Source of the DNA: an uncultured Paracoccaceae bacterium | Lineage (GTDB): Bacteria > Pseudomonadota > Alphaproteobacteria > Rhodobacterales > Rhodobacteraceae | DNA: 64,000 nt | Direction of reading: 5' to 3' | Assembly (NCBI GenBank): GCA_947501555.1 | Contig: CANMWG010000001.1 | Coordinates: 930,001-994,000, forward strand | Part shown: positions 48,236 to 57,455 of the stretch, piece after piece | Position numbering within the stretch: position 1 is the stretch's first letter | Layout of the letters: each line of letters starts with the position of its first letter | Position numbers and translations under genes: made by a program | Notes under the pieces: model-generated | What the model was told of the DNA's origin: nothing | The model's database searches: none | The model's input: only the letters and a program-made list of their open reading frames with translations

Positions 48236-48861
48236 CTGATGCCTTCCCGTTGCTTGTTGTGCTTGTAGTAGGCCCACATGATCCGGGCTGCAACCGACCG
48301 CCACGGCGACCATGCGACGGCCATTTCGCGAAACGCCTTTTCCACGGGCCTTGCCGGCAGCTCAAAGATCAGACGTGCGGCTTCCTGCAGGGCCAGATCA
48401 CCCGGCGCAAAAACATCCGCCCGCCCCAATGAGAACATCGCGTAAATTTCGGCCGTCCAAGTACCGATGCCAGGCACCGCCACAAGTGTTTCGATAACCT
48501 GCGCCGCAGGCAGATCGCGCAATGCCGCATAATCGATCTCGGCCCGAGCCAAAGCTTGGGCATACCGCACCTTTGGGCGGCTTAGCCCTAGGCCACGCAG
48601 GGTATCGTCCTCTGCGGTGCGCACGGCGTCTGGCGTTGTCATTTGCGCCTCAGCCAAGCGTCCCCAGATCGCCTCGGCAGAGGCCACGCTGACCTGTTGG
48701 CCGACAATCGCATTGAGCAAGGAGGCAAAGCCATCGGGTTTCAGGCGCAAGGGTAAGGGAGGTAGGTCCTGCATGGCCTTGGCGAAGCGTGGTTCTTGCT
48801 TGCAAAGCCAGGCGACCCCTTCGCCCACGCAAGCGTCCGTGCGAATGATCCGCTCATTCAT
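48232..48861 (-). CDS. DNA-3-methyladenine glycosylase II (AlkA-like, HhH-GPD)
   Basis: 209 residues with a helix-hairpin-helix-GPD fold: LLNAIVGQQVSVASAEAIWGRL, the hairpin VPGIGTWTAEIYAMFSLGRADVFAPGD with catalytic Asp155, and WSPWRSVAARIMWAYY. It removes alkylated bases from DNA. It lacks the N-terminal AlkA domain of E. coli, as is common for alphaproteobacterial versions. It sits in a run of four minus-strand genes joined by ATGA overlaps (cbiD, cobK, this gene, esterase). Confidence 0.92.
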   Translation of the reverse strand: MNERIIRTDACVGEGVAWLCKQEPRFAKAMQDLPPLPLRLKPDGFASLLNAIVGQQVSVASAEAIWGRLAEAQMTTPDAVRTAEDDTLRGLGLSRPKVRYAQALARAEIDYAALRDLPAAQVIETLVAVPGIGTWTAEIYAMFSLGRADVFAPGDLALQEAARLIFELPARPVEKAFREMAVAWSPWRSVAARIMWAYYKHNKQREGIR

Positions 48862-49580
48862 AAGCTACGTACCCAATCCACTGCGGCCTCCACCGTGTCT
48901 ACGGTTGCCCAATCGCCCTGTTCTGGCCGGCCCAACATCAAAACGGGAATACCCAAACGGTTGGCCGCTGTCAGTTTGGTGCGGCTGGCCGCACCTCCGG
49001 CGTTTTTGACGATAAGCCATTCGATTTGGCGCGCCTGAAACAGTGTCATTTCGTCTTCGATAGAAAACGGCGGCCGTCCGATCAGGAATTCCCCCCCAAC
49101 AAAAGGGAACGGGCCTGTAGGCGGGTCAATCTGCCGACAGATCACTTTGCACCCGACCAGATTGGAAAACCGTTCCAGCGTTTGCCGCCCGGTACCAAGG
49201 AACACTGTTGATCCGGGTTTGATATGTTCGGCGGCGTCTTCTTCTTGCGCGATCTCGGTCCAATTATCACCGGGTTCGGGTGTCCACCCCGGCCGCAGGA
49301 ATTGCAGAAAAGGGATACCATGTGCTTGGCAGATTTTGGCAGAGCGCGCGGTGATTTCCGACGCATATGGGTGTGTCGCATCCAGCACGGCGGTAATGGT
49401 ATTGTCAGTCAGGTAATCGGTAAAACCGTCCGCACCACCAAAGCCCCCGTGGCGCGTCTTTACGGGCAAGGGGTCAGGCTTTCGTGTCGCACCGGCGAGG
49501 GATGCAATCACGTCCTGCCCCTGCAATTGTTCTGAAATGCGGCGCGCGTCCCCAGTACCGGCCAGCAAGAGAAGGGTCAT
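48858..49580 (-). CDS. cobK: Precorrin-6A reductase
   Basis: 240 residues, NADPH-dependent reductase of the cobalamin ring pathway. The N-terminal LLLLAGTGDARRISEQL, DATHPYASEITARSAKICQ, FLQFLRPGW and the C-terminal LIVKNAGGAASRTKLTAANRLGIPVLML are all CobK/CbiJ features. Start and stop both overlap neighbours by 4 bases, so it is translated in tandem with cbiD and the glycosylase. Confidence 0.93.
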   Translation of the reverse strand: MTLLLLAGTGDARRISEQLQGQDVIASLAGATRKPDPLPVKTRHGGFGGADGFTDYLTDNTITAVLDATHPYASEITARSAKICQAHGIPFLQFLRPGWTPEPGDNWTEIAQEEDAAEHIKPGSTVFLGTGRQTLERFSNLVGCKVICRQIDPPTGPFPFVGGEFLIGRPPFSIEDEMTLFQARQIEWLIVKNAGGAASRTKLTAANRLGIPVLMLGRPEQGDWATVDTVEAAVDWVRSL

Positions 49581-50620
49581 TGGCCTGCGCGCGCCAGCAC
49601 GCTCCCTGCCCGATCGATAATGACCACGTCAAAGCTTGTGTCCTGATAAGCTGTCTTAAGGCGATCAAGCGCCAATTCGGCGATCATTTCAGCAAGAGGA
49701 GGTCCCGCGATCTCGGACGCTTCTAGCGCTGTATTGGCACTTGCTAAACGCGGATCATTCATCAGTACGGCCAATGCCGCAAAATCCACCTGCGACCGGG
49801 ATGAATGCAAGTCCATTGCCCCTTGGGCCAGCTTGGTCATCTTGCCGATACCGCCCCCAACCGTCACCTGCGCGATTGGATTTTTTGCGAGATATTTCAG
49901 CATTCCTCCTGCAAAATCGCCCATGTCCAGCATTGCGTGATCAGGCAGGTCGTAGAGGTTCTGGACGACTTTTTCGGAGGTCGCTCCGGTACATCCCGCA
50001 ACATGGGTCAACCCATCAGCGCGTGCCACATCGATGCCCCGATGGATCGATGCAATCCAGGCCGCACAGCTGAACGGACGGACAATGCCTGTGGTGCCCA
50101 ATATGGACAGCCCGCCAGTGATCCCCAACCGCGGGTTCCATGTTTTCAGTGCCAATTCAGCCCCGCCGGGGACCGAAACCGTGATCGTCACATCGGCGCT
50201 TTGCCCATGTTCCGCAGCCATTTCAGCGACCGCGTCTTGCATCATTTGGCGCGGCACCGGATTGATCGCAGGCTCACCAACGGCAATTGGCAAGCCGGGT
50301 TTGGTCACAGTGCCCACGCCTTCACCCGCCCGAAAGACCACACCGCCATTTGACGCCGCGACCCGCACAATAATCAATGCGCCATGGGTCACATCTGGGT
50401 CATCGCCCGCATCTTTGGTGATGCCGACTTCAGCCCAATCTGCCCCGCTTGCGTGATGGGCCAGCGGGAATGTCGGTGTTTCCCCTTTGGGTAACGTGAT
50501 GGTCACTGACGCCGGAAAAGCACCACCCCAAAGCCGTTGCAACGCCGCTTTCGTCGCGGCAGTGGCACAGGCCCCCGTCGTCCATCCCCGTCGCAACTCA
50601 CCTGTGGGCTTTGTCCTCAT
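49577..50620 (-). CDS. cbiD: Cobalt-precorrin-5B C1-methyltransferase CbiD
   Basis: 347 residues. The start MRTKPTGELRRGWTTGACATAATKAAL at 50620 matches the family N-terminus. NPVPRQMM, GLSILGTTGIVRPFS, GCTGATSEKVVQNLY and VGGGIGKMTKLAQGAMDLHSSRSQVDF are diagnostic. CbiD usually belongs to the early-cobalt (anaerobic) corrin pathway. Its pairing with CobK rather than a CobF-type C1 methylase is seen in a number of Rhodobacteraceae. Confidence 0.93.
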   Translation of the reverse strand: MRTKPTGELRRGWTTGACATAATKAALQRLWGGAFPASVTITLPKGETPTFPLAHHASGADWAEVGITKDAGDDPDVTHGALIIVRVAASNGGVVFRAGEGVGTVTKPGLPIAVGEPAINPVPRQMMQDAVAEMAAEHGQSADVTITVSVPGGAELALKTWNPRLGITGGLSILGTTGIVRPFSCAAWIASIHRGIDVARADGLTHVAGCTGATSEKVVQNLYDLPDHAMLDMGDFAGGMLKYLAKNPIAQVTVGGGIGKMTKLAQGAMDLHSSRSQVDFAALAVLMNDPRLASANTALEASEIAGPPLAEMIAELALDRLKTAYQDTSFDVVIIDRAGSVLARAGQ

Positions 50621-50717
50621 GTGCCGGACTATAGGCAGGACTGAAGATGCCGCCAACGGCGAATTGCGGGTCGTTTGCAGCCTTTCCATCGGCGTCTTGA
50701 GGCGGCATAAGGACCAC

Positions 50718-51569
50718 ATGATGACTGACGTTCCTCTTCCCGACTTGGATTGGCCGCAAATGGAGCCCGGCTGGGTCTGGCTTTGCGGTGCAGGCCCAGG
50801 TGATCCGGGGCTGCTGACCTTGCATACGGCGAATGCGCTGCGGCAGGCGGATGTTGTGATCTATGACGCATTGGTGCAGGAGCAAATCCTGAGCTGGGCG
50901 CCCCAGGCCGAACACATCTATGCAGGCAAGCGTGGCGGTAAGCCCTCAGCCAAACAGCGCGATATCTCACTGCATCTGGTTGAGCTGGCGCGCGAGGGCA
51001 AAAAGGTCTTACGTCTGAAAGGCGGCGATCCGTTCGTTTTCGGGCGCGGCGGGGAAGAGGCACAGACGTTGGTGCAGCACGGTGTGCCGATCCGCATTAT
51101 ACCAGGCATCAGCGCAGGCATCGGCGGACTGGCCTATGCAGGTATTCCGGTGACGCACCGCGATGTGAACCAATCTGTGACGTTCGTGACTGGGCATGAT
51201 CAGTCAGGTAACACGCCGGGGTCGCTGGATTGGGATAGCATATCAAAAGGCAGCCAGGTTATTGTGATCTACATGGGGATGAAGCACATCGCCCAGATTG
51301 CCCGGAAACTCATGGATGCAGGCCGCAGTGTGGCCGAGCCTGTTGCCGTGGTCACGACAGCCACGACGGACGACCAAAAGGTGCTAGAAACCACGCTCGG
51401 TCGTATCGTCGATGATGTCGCGACGGCAGGCTTAGAGCCGCCTGCGATCATTTGCGTGGGTCAATCAGTCCTGATGCGACAGGTACTTGACTGGCAGGGC
51501 ATGGCCGCGGGGCAACCGCCACGCAACCTAGACCCACTTGGGCGTGGTCGCCCTGCGGAATCTGCCTGA
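50718..51569 (+). CDS. cobA: Uroporphyrinogen-III C-methyltransferase
   Basis: 283 residues, SUMT, adds methyl groups at C2 and C7 to form precorrin-2, the first step towards cobalamin (and siroheme). The tetrapyrrole methylase fold shows VWLCGAGPGDPGLLTLHTANAL, ADVVIYDALV, YAGKRGGKPSAKQRDI, LRLKGGDPFVFGRGGEE and the GIPVTHRDVNQSVTFVTGH motif. It starts at one of two consecutive ATGs (50718 or 50721) after AAGGA. Divergent from cbiD with only 97 bases between, too little for a B12 riboswitch. Confidence 0.95.
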   Translation: MMTDVPLPDLDWPQMEPGWVWLCGAGPGDPGLLTLHTANALRQADVVIYDALVQEQILSWAPQAEHIYAGKRGGKPSAKQRDISLHLVELAREGKKVLRLKGGDPFVFGRGGEEAQTLVQHGVPIRIIPGISAGIGGLAYAGIPVTHRDVNQSVTFVTGHDQSGNTPGSLDWDSISKGSQVIVIYMGMKHIAQIARKLMDAGRSVAEPVAVVTTATTDDQKVLETTLGRIVDDVATAGLEPPAIICVGQSVLMRQVLDWQGMAAGQPPRNLDPLGRGRPAESA

Positions 51570-51574
51570 AAGCG

Positions 51575-52822
51575 ATGAGCTTGATTATCAGCGCCCCAGC
51601 GTCCGGCAGTGGGAAAACAACAATCACGTTGGGACTGCTCCGCGCGATCAGCAGGACCCAGCCTGTGCGTGCCGCAAAGTCCGGACCGGACTATATCGAC
51701 CCACGCTTTCACGAAGCGGCCTGCGGTCAGCCCTGTTTGAACCTTGATGCATGGGCGATGACCCCTGCCCGGATCAGTGCCTTGTCTGCAGGTGATACGC
51801 CTTTGATTATTGAAGGGGCCATGGGCCTTTTCGACGGCGCGCCACCAAACGGTAAAGGATCGACAGCCGACCTCGCCCGCATTCTTGGCCTTCCGGTGGT
51901 TTTGGTTGTTGATGCGGGCAAGATGGCCGGGTCCGTCGCACCTTTGGTGAACGGCTTTGCCGCCCATGATGCGGAAGTGCCTATCGCCGGTGTAATCCTC
52001 AATAATGTCGGGTCAGAACGCCATGAGGCCATGCTGCGCCGTGCCCTGGGCGACATGCCGGTGTTTGGTGCGGTCCCCCGTTGTACGGGTCTGATGCAGC
52101 CGTCACGGCATCTCGGGTTGGTGCAAGCGCAGGAGCATCCGGATCTGGACGCGTATCTGGAGCAAGCGGCTGACATCGTCACTGAAGCACTGGATTTGGA
52201 TCGCTTGATGGCGCTGCCATCACCCGTCTTGGACCCAAAGTCAGCAGTAACACTGCCTCCACCCGGGCAGCACATTGCAATAGCCCAGGACGCCGCCTTT
52301 GCCTTTACCTACCCGCATATCATTGCGGACTGGAAAGCTGCCGGGGCGCAGATCACGTTCTTCTCTCCATTGGCCAATGAAGCGGTTCCGCAGGCCGATT
52401 TCATCTTCTTGCCGGGCGGTTACCCGGAACTCCATGCGGCGCAACTGGCTGTAAACAATACGTTTTTGGATAGCTTGCGGCAAACTGATGCGACAATCTA
52501 TGGGGAGTGCGGCGGATACATGACCCTGGGGAATAGTCTTACGGATGCAGACGGTGTGACCCATAAAATGGCTGGTCTTCTACAATTGGACACATCCTTT
52601 GCGCGGCGCAAATTGCATCTGGGGTACCGGCATCTGACGTGTGAAACCGGCCCCCTCAAAGGCCAATGGCGGGGGCATGAATTTCATTATGCCACAACAT
52701 CAAAGTCACAGGGGCCCCCATTGTTTCAGGCAACGGATGCCGAGGGAGCAGAACTGCCGCCAATGGGTCTGACGACGGGGCGTATTTCAGGATCGTTCGC
52801 ACATATCATTGACGGAGCTTAA
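51575..52822 (+). CDS. cobB: Cobyrinate a,c-diamide synthase
   Basis: 415 residues, amidates the a and c side chains of the corrin ring. The ATP-binding domain begins with SAPASGSGKTTITLGLL and has KSGPDYIDPRFHEAA and IIEGAMGLFDGAPP. The C-terminal type I glutamine amidotransferase domain shows FLPGGYPELHAAQL, the nucleophile Cys in IYGECGGYMTLG and the final HEFHYATT. Five bases after cobA, same operon. Confidence 0.95.
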   Translation: MSLIISAPASGSGKTTITLGLLRAISRTQPVRAAKSGPDYIDPRFHEAACGQPCLNLDAWAMTPARISALSAGDTPLIIEGAMGLFDGAPPNGKGSTADLARILGLPVVLVVDAGKMAGSVAPLVNGFAAHDAEVPIAGVILNNVGSERHEAMLRRALGDMPVFGAVPRCTGLMQPSRHLGLVQAQEHPDLDAYLEQAADIVTEALDLDRLMALPSPVLDPKSAVTLPPPGQHIAIAQDAAFAFTYPHIIADWKAAGAQITFFSPLANEAVPQADFIFLPGGYPELHAAQLAVNNTFLDSLRQTDATIYGECGGYMTLGNSLTDADGVTHKMAGLLQLDTSFARRKLHLGYRHLTCETGPLKGQWRGHEFHYATTSKSQGPPLFQATDAEGAELPPMGLTTGRISGSFAHIIDGA

Positions 52823-52864
52823 GAGGCATTGCCACCGCAGCAAAGCCAGCGTACCGATACGCGC

Positions 52865-54079
52865 ATGACCCAAATCAATGATACCCGCGCGAAACGTAAT
52901 GTCGCTGTCCTTGTTCTGGCGCAGGCCATTCTTGGCGCGCAAATGCCGATGATTTTTGTGATCGGAGGGTTGGCGGGCAGTCAGCTGTCAACAAATCCAT
53001 GTTTGGCGACCCTACCAATTTCCTTTATCGTTTTCGGGTCAATGACGACAGCGCCGTGGCTCAGCCCGCTGATGCAGCGCAGCGGGCGTCGGTTTGGGTT
53101 CTTTCTAGGGGCATTTGCAGGCGCAATGGGCGCTTTGGTGGCGGCTTACGGGCTTTACACCAGCTCATTCCCCATCCTTCTTGCCGGATCATATTTGACC
53201 GGTATCTATATGTCAGCACAGGGTTTTTACCGTTTTGCGGCAACCGATACGGCGTCTGAGGCGTTCCGCCCAAAGGCCGTCTCATATGTTATGGCAGGTG
53301 GGCTTTTGTCGGCCATTATCGGTCCGGAATTGAACAAGCATGTCTCAGACGCATTTGTCGTTCCATTCCTTGGCACGTATCTTGCAATTGTGGGACTGAA
53401 CATTGTCGGCATGCTGTTGTTTTTCTTTCTCGATCTGCCCAAAGGAACCAAAACGACAAAAGATCAGCCGACCGCCGCACCTCGGTCTCGAATGGAGTTG
53501 TTGCGCGAGCCACGCATTCTGGTCGCCATCATTTGCGGGATGGTGTCCTATTCCTTGATGAACCTTGTGATGACCTCAACCCCACTGGCAGTGGTCGGCT
53601 GCGGCTTCACGACAGACCACGCAAACGACATCGTCCGCGCGCATGTGTTGGCGATGTTTGTGCCCTCCTTCTTTACCGGCCATTTGATCGCCCGATTTGG
53701 GGTGGAACGGATCGTTTCTACGGGGCTACTGATCCTGGCCATTGCCGGCGTCGTCGCCCTATCCGGGGTCGAGCTGTCGCAGTTCTATGCAGCATTGGTC
53801 TTGCTGGGGTTGGGGTGGAACTTTGGCTTTATCGGCGCAACCACAATGCTTGCTGGGGCCCACCGCCCTGAAGAGCGCGGCGTTGTGCAAGGCATGAATG
53901 ATATGATCGTTTTTGGCATGGTTACGATTGCCTCGCTGGCCTCTGGAGGGTTGATGAATTGCTCTGGTGGCACTGCGATCGAGGGTTGGAATGCTGTCAA
54001 TCTGGCGATGGTGCCATTCCTGGTCCTGGCCGGTGGATCGTTGATCTGGCTGGTGAGGCAACCAAAGGCTGTCGCATAA
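52865..54079 (+). CDS. Major facilitator superfamily transporter
   Basis: 404 residues with about twelve membrane segments. The loop 2-3 region (MQRSGRRFGFFLGAFAGAMG) is the MFS motif A position. It starts at ATG 52865; a TTG at 52829 is also in frame, and neither has a good ribosome site. The substrate is unknown. Its place 42 bases after cobB hints at a link to B12 or cobalt, but nothing in the sequence shows it. Four bases before the next gene. Confidence 0.85.
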   Translation: MTQINDTRAKRNVAVLVLAQAILGAQMPMIFVIGGLAGSQLSTNPCLATLPISFIVFGSMTTAPWLSPLMQRSGRRFGFFLGAFAGAMGALVAAYGLYTSSFPILLAGSYLTGIYMSAQGFYRFAATDTASEAFRPKAVSYVMAGGLLSAIIGPELNKHVSDAFVVPFLGTYLAIVGLNIVGMLLFFFLDLPKGTKTTKDQPTAAPRSRMELLREPRILVAIICGMVSYSLMNLVMTSTPLAVVGCGFTTDHANDIVRAHVLAMFVPSFFTGHLIARFGVERIVSTGLLILAIAGVVALSGVELSQFYAALVLLGLGWNFGFIGATTMLAGAHRPEERGVVQGMNDMIVFGMVTIASLASGGLMNCSGGTAIEGWNAVNLAMVPFLVLAGGSLIWLVRQPKAVA

Positions 54080-54083
54080 GCCG

Positions 54084-54767
54084 ATGTTCTGGCGCCAGAA
54101 ACCCAGTATCAGCGATGATCTGAAGGCTTGGGTCATAGAGAGTTTCGATTGGAGTGCCGATACCTTTGGCACAGATTGGCTGGCGTCCAGGCAAATGATC
54201 ACGGCCGACAAAAGATTTTTCACAGCCGGGGCCGGACATACACCAAAGGTTGCTCAAGAAATTGCCGATGATATCGCGCGATTATTGCCCGTGACCTCTA
54301 TTGAAGTGCAACCCCTGGAGATGCTCGACCCAGAGTATCGGCATAATTACCAGGAAATTGCAGGCGTTGGCGGCACCTATCTGCATGATGACGAAGCCCC
54401 GCTGATCAGTTATAACCCTGCCCTGATGGCCCGCCCTGTCGCCTTTATTAATACGATGACCCATGAGTTGATGCATGCCAGGCTTGCCCCGCATATCGAT
54501 GACATGCCGGGTGGTGAACCTGTGCACGAACTGTCAACTGACTTGCATTGCATCACGCACGGCCTAGGCCTTTTCGCACTTGAGGGGCCTGCGCAGATTG
54601 GCTGGTCGGGCTATATGACCCAGGAATCGCGCGCTTATGCTTTTGCGGTATTCTTGGACCAGCACGACATTGACGCAAACGCCGCTCTGTCCCGCCTCAG
54701 CGCCAGACCGGCCAAAGCCTTGCGCCGTGCAGTTGCTGAGTATGAGGCGGATAGGCTTGCGCCTTAG
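54084..54767 (+). CDS. Putative zinc metalloprotease-like protein (HExxH)
   Basis: 227 residues, no signal peptide, family not recognised. It has HELMH at 127-131 (THELMHARL) and, 18 residues later, HELSTDLHCITHG with Glu149 and Asp153, a layout that fits a gluzincin-type zinc site. The N-terminal 120 residues carry no known motif. The stop TAG is formed by the first three bases of the inverted-repeat element at 54765-55030. Co-directional with the MFS gene, 4 bases apart. Confidence 0.65.
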   Translation: MFWRQKPSISDDLKAWVIESFDWSADTFGTDWLASRQMITADKRFFTAGAGHTPKVAQEIADDIARLLPVTSIEVQPLEMLDPEYRHNYQEIAGVGGTYLHDDEAPLISYNPALMARPVAFINTMTHELMHARLAPHIDDMPGGEPVHELSTDLHCITHGLGLFALEGPAQIGWSGYMTQESRAYAFAVFLDQHDIDANAALSRLSARPAKALRRAVAEYEADRLAP

Positions 54768-55030
54768 GGTCAGGACCCATTAATCTTACACCGTCAGTTT
54801 GCCAGATTTTTTCTCTGACAAGAAGCGTCTGCGCAGGAATAGTGGTTCTATTTCAAGCAGATGTGCCGCAGATCAGAGGGAAAACCCGGCAAACCCGAAG
54901 GGCGAAGATTTCACATCATCTCAGCGGCGTGCGCCGCTAGGCCATAGAACAACTATGGCCGCTCGGCGCAAACCGCGGATATTTCGTGAAATCGCCGCTG
55001 ACGGTGCAAGATTAGTGGGTCCTGACCCTA
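54765..55030. mobile_element. MITE-like element with 33-base terminal inverted repeats
   Basis: 266 bases without coding capacity. The ends at 54765-54797 (TAGGGTCAGGACCCA...) and 54998-55030 (...TGGGTCCTGACCCTA) are inverted repeats matching at 31 of 33 bases. Internal hairpins include AGCGGCG/CGCCGCT and GGCCATAG/CTATGGCC (about 54928-54962). GCGCC occurs at 54759-54763 and again at 55031-55035, a possible target duplication. It carries no transposase, so it would depend on one elsewhere. It sits between convergent genes and supplies TAG stop codons to both. Confidence 0.7.
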
Positions 55031-55795
55031 GCGCCACCACCCGCGCAACGCGACATGGGCAAACCTAAGACTCTCGCGCAATGGCGGCAACCCTAAGGCC
55101 CCGCGCGCCACTCTATCCGGCTTGATGCGTGCCTGATGCAAAACCGGACGCGCCAGATAGCCGCTTGTCAAAGTAACAGCAGCAGCCGGCGATACTGATG
55201 CGCGCGCACGACAAGCTGCATCCAGCTTTGTCTTGGCGCGTTGTGACAACGTGGTTACGGCTTCAATGGATCCGTCTACCAACGGTTTACGCCCGCGTTC
55301 TTCCAAGTCAGGTATGGCCAGAAACAAGTTCGCAACACCACTGGCGTAAGCAAATTCACGCACCACATGTTCATCCGCAGCCCCAAGTAACCGCGAAGCT
55401 GTCCACATCAAATGGCCGGACGTCGCATTGATGTAGTCGTCAAAATGGGATGCATCTTCAAAGGGGTCCTTGTAGATATCCCAGCGCCGCGCCGCGATCA
55501 GCCCGTCCAAAAGGCGTGCGCCTTCCGCATCCAACACCGCGGCCAGCGCATCAACCACTTCATGCTTACGGACAGTTCCGCCAGTTGCGATTTCTTCCAA
55601 TGCGTCCCGCCACCATTGCAATCGCATTTCGGCGATCATTGGCTCTTCTGTTACCCAAGGCGCGCGGGCCACTTCGACGTTGAAAGCATAAAGCGGGAAC
55701 AGAATACGGCGGGCTGGAACAGGAGACGCCATCGTGGACCTGAAACGGGCCGGATCAGCACGTTCGACAAGTGCAGCACAGGCGTTCAGACTCAT
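55028..55795 (-). CDS. Squalene/phytoene synthase family protein
   Basis: 255 residues of the all-helical squalene/phytoene synthase fold: LFPLYAFNVEVARAPWV, EMRLQWWRDALEEI and FEDASHFDDYINATSGHLMW. The Asp-rich motifs of true prenyl synthases are only partly kept, so a role like that of NDUFAF6 (complex I assembly) is as likely as isoprenoid synthesis. No carotenoid or hopanoid genes are near. Its TAG stop lies inside the adjacent repeat element. Confidence 0.8.
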   Translation of the reverse strand: MSLNACAALVERADPARFRSTMASPVPARRILFPLYAFNVEVARAPWVTEEPMIAEMRLQWWRDALEEIATGGTVRKHEVVDALAAVLDAEGARLLDGLIAARRWDIYKDPFEDASHFDDYINATSGHLMWTASRLLGAADEHVVREFAYASGVANLFLAIPDLEERGRKPLVDGSIEAVTTLSQRAKTKLDAACRARASVSPAAAVTLTSGYLARPVLHQARIKPDRVARGALGLPPLRESLRFAHVALRGWWR

Positions 55796-55832
55796 CCTTG
55801 TTCCACCTGTAGATTGATCAGCATAGCGGCAT

Positions 55833-57455
55833 TCACGACAAAGTGGCCCCGTCCCGGATCAGTTTCCAATTGATCGCATCAACCAGCGCCCCAAAGGACG
55901 CATCCACTATGTTGGCACTGACCCCGACAGTCGACCAGCGGCGCCCCTGCCCGTCTTCACTGTCGATAATCACGCGGGTCACGGCCTCAGTCCCGCCATT
56001 GGTGATGCGCACTTTGAAATCCACAAGACGCATGTCATCGATAATCTCTTGATATGGGCCCAAGTCCTTGGCCAAAGCCCGGCTGAGCGCGTTCACTGGG
56101 CCGCGGTCCGACCCATCTGGTCCCTGACTCTCGCTGACGTTCAGCACCTTTTTGCCGTTCACCTTGGTCACGACAACAGCTTCGGACAGCGACACCATTT
56201 CATTGCGCTTATTCATACGCCGTTCGACGGTCACACGGTAGCGTTTGACCTCGAAAAACTTTGGTAAGGTGCCCAGCTCTTCATGTGCGAGCAATTCAAA
56301 GCTGGCCTGCGCCGTGTCATAAGAGAACCCCTGCGCTTCCTTTTCTTTGATCCGCGCAATGATACGGGCCAGTGCAGGGTTTTTCAGATCGACATCGATC
56401 CCTGCATCCGCTAGCCGCGCCTTGAGGTTTGACTGTCCGGCCTGATTGGACATCGGCACAATGCGGCTGTTGCCTACGGATGCCGGATCCACATGTTCAT
56501 AGGTACTGGGATCCTTGGCGATGGCTGACGCATGAAGCCCGGACTTATGCGCAAAGGCCGACGCCCCAATATATGGCGCTTGCTTGGCAGGCACACGGTT
56601 CAGGATGTCATCCAACATCCGCGAGGCCCGCCGCAGCCCTTTCAACGCCTCTGGGGTCACACCGGTTTCAAACATGCTGGCAAAGGGCTCTTTCAGCAGC
56701 AACGTCGGGATCAGCGTCGTTAGATTTGCATTCCCGCAGCGTTCGCCCAACCCGTTGATTGTGCCTTGAATTTGGCGCGCGCCTGCAAGAACGGCGGCCA
56801 AGCTACCGGCCACAGCGTTTTCAGTGTCGTTGTGTGTATGGATGGCTACGTGTGTGCCCGGAATGCCGCTGGCAATGACGGCCTTCACAATTGTCGCGAT
56901 TTCATCCGGCAATGTGCCCCCATTGGTATCGCAAAGAACGATCCAGCGTGCGCCCGCGTCATAGGCCGCATGAATACACTGCAAGGCGTAATCAGGGTTT
57001 GCTTTGTAGCCGTCAAAGAAATGCTCAGCATCAAACAGCCCCTCACGTCCAATTGCCGTGATATGCGCAAAGCTCGCGGCGAGGTTTTCGAGGTTTTCTT
57101 CAAGCGTGATACCAAGCGCCTTGGTTACGTGAAAATCATGTGACTTGCCCACCAGACAAACGGCAGAGGTCCCGGCATTCATCACGGCTGCCAAGACATC
57201 ATCATTCTCAGCCGAACGCCCATTGCGTTTGGTCATCCCAAAAGCGGTGAATGTCGCCTGTGTCGTTGGAGGGGATGCGAAGAACTCTGTATCGGTCGGG
57301 TTGGCCCCCGGCCATCCGCCTTCGATATAATCGATACCAAGGCTGTCCAGAACCGCCGCGATCTGTTGTTTTTCGGAGGCTGAGAACTGCACACCTTGGG
57401 TTTGTGCTCCGTCGCGCAGCGTGGTGTCGAAGAGATAGAGGCGTTCCTTTGACAT
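55833..57455 (-). CDS. cimA: (R)-citramalate synthase
   Basis: 540 residues from ATG 57455; a GTG directly before it is possible. It condenses pyruvate with acetyl-CoA to citramalate, the pyruvate route to isoleucine. The HMGL-like barrel has LFDTTLRDGAQTQGVQFS, VLCDTNGGTLPDE and HTHNDTENAVAGSLAAV, then a LeuA-type C-terminal regulatory domain (VTKVNGKKVLNVSESQGPD). CimA rather than 2-isopropylmalate synthase is favoured by the DGAQTQGV motif. It overlaps the cysS stop (TGA). Confidence 0.93.
   Translation of the reverse strand: MSKERLYLFDTTLRDGAQTQGVQFSASEKQQIAAVLDSLGIDYIEGGWPGANPTDTEFFASPPTTQATFTAFGMTKRNGRSAENDDVLAAVMNAGTSAVCLVGKSHDFHVTKALGITLEENLENLAASFAHITAIGREGLFDAEHFFDGYKANPDYALQCIHAAYDAGARWIVLCDTNGGTLPDEIATIVKAVIASGIPGTHVAIHTHNDTENAVAGSLAAVLAGARQIQGTINGLGERCGNANLTTLIPTLLLKEPFASMFETGVTPEALKGLRRASRMLDDILNRVPAKQAPYIGASAFAHKSGLHASAIAKDPSTYEHVDPASVGNSRIVPMSNQAGQSNLKARLADAGIDVDLKNPALARIIARIKEKEAQGFSYDTAQASFELLAHEELGTLPKFFEVKRYRVTVERRMNKRNEMVSLSEAVVVTKVNGKKVLNVSESQGPDGSDRGPVNALSRALAKDLGPYQEIIDDMRLVDFKVRITNGGTEAVTRVIIDSEDGQGRRWSTVGVSANIVDASFGALVDAINWKLIRDGATLS

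Noticed and set aside
50621-50717. Possible cobalamin riboswitch between cbiD and cobA
   Set aside because: Only 97 bases separate the genes and no B12-box pattern is visible; the aptamer alone would not fit.
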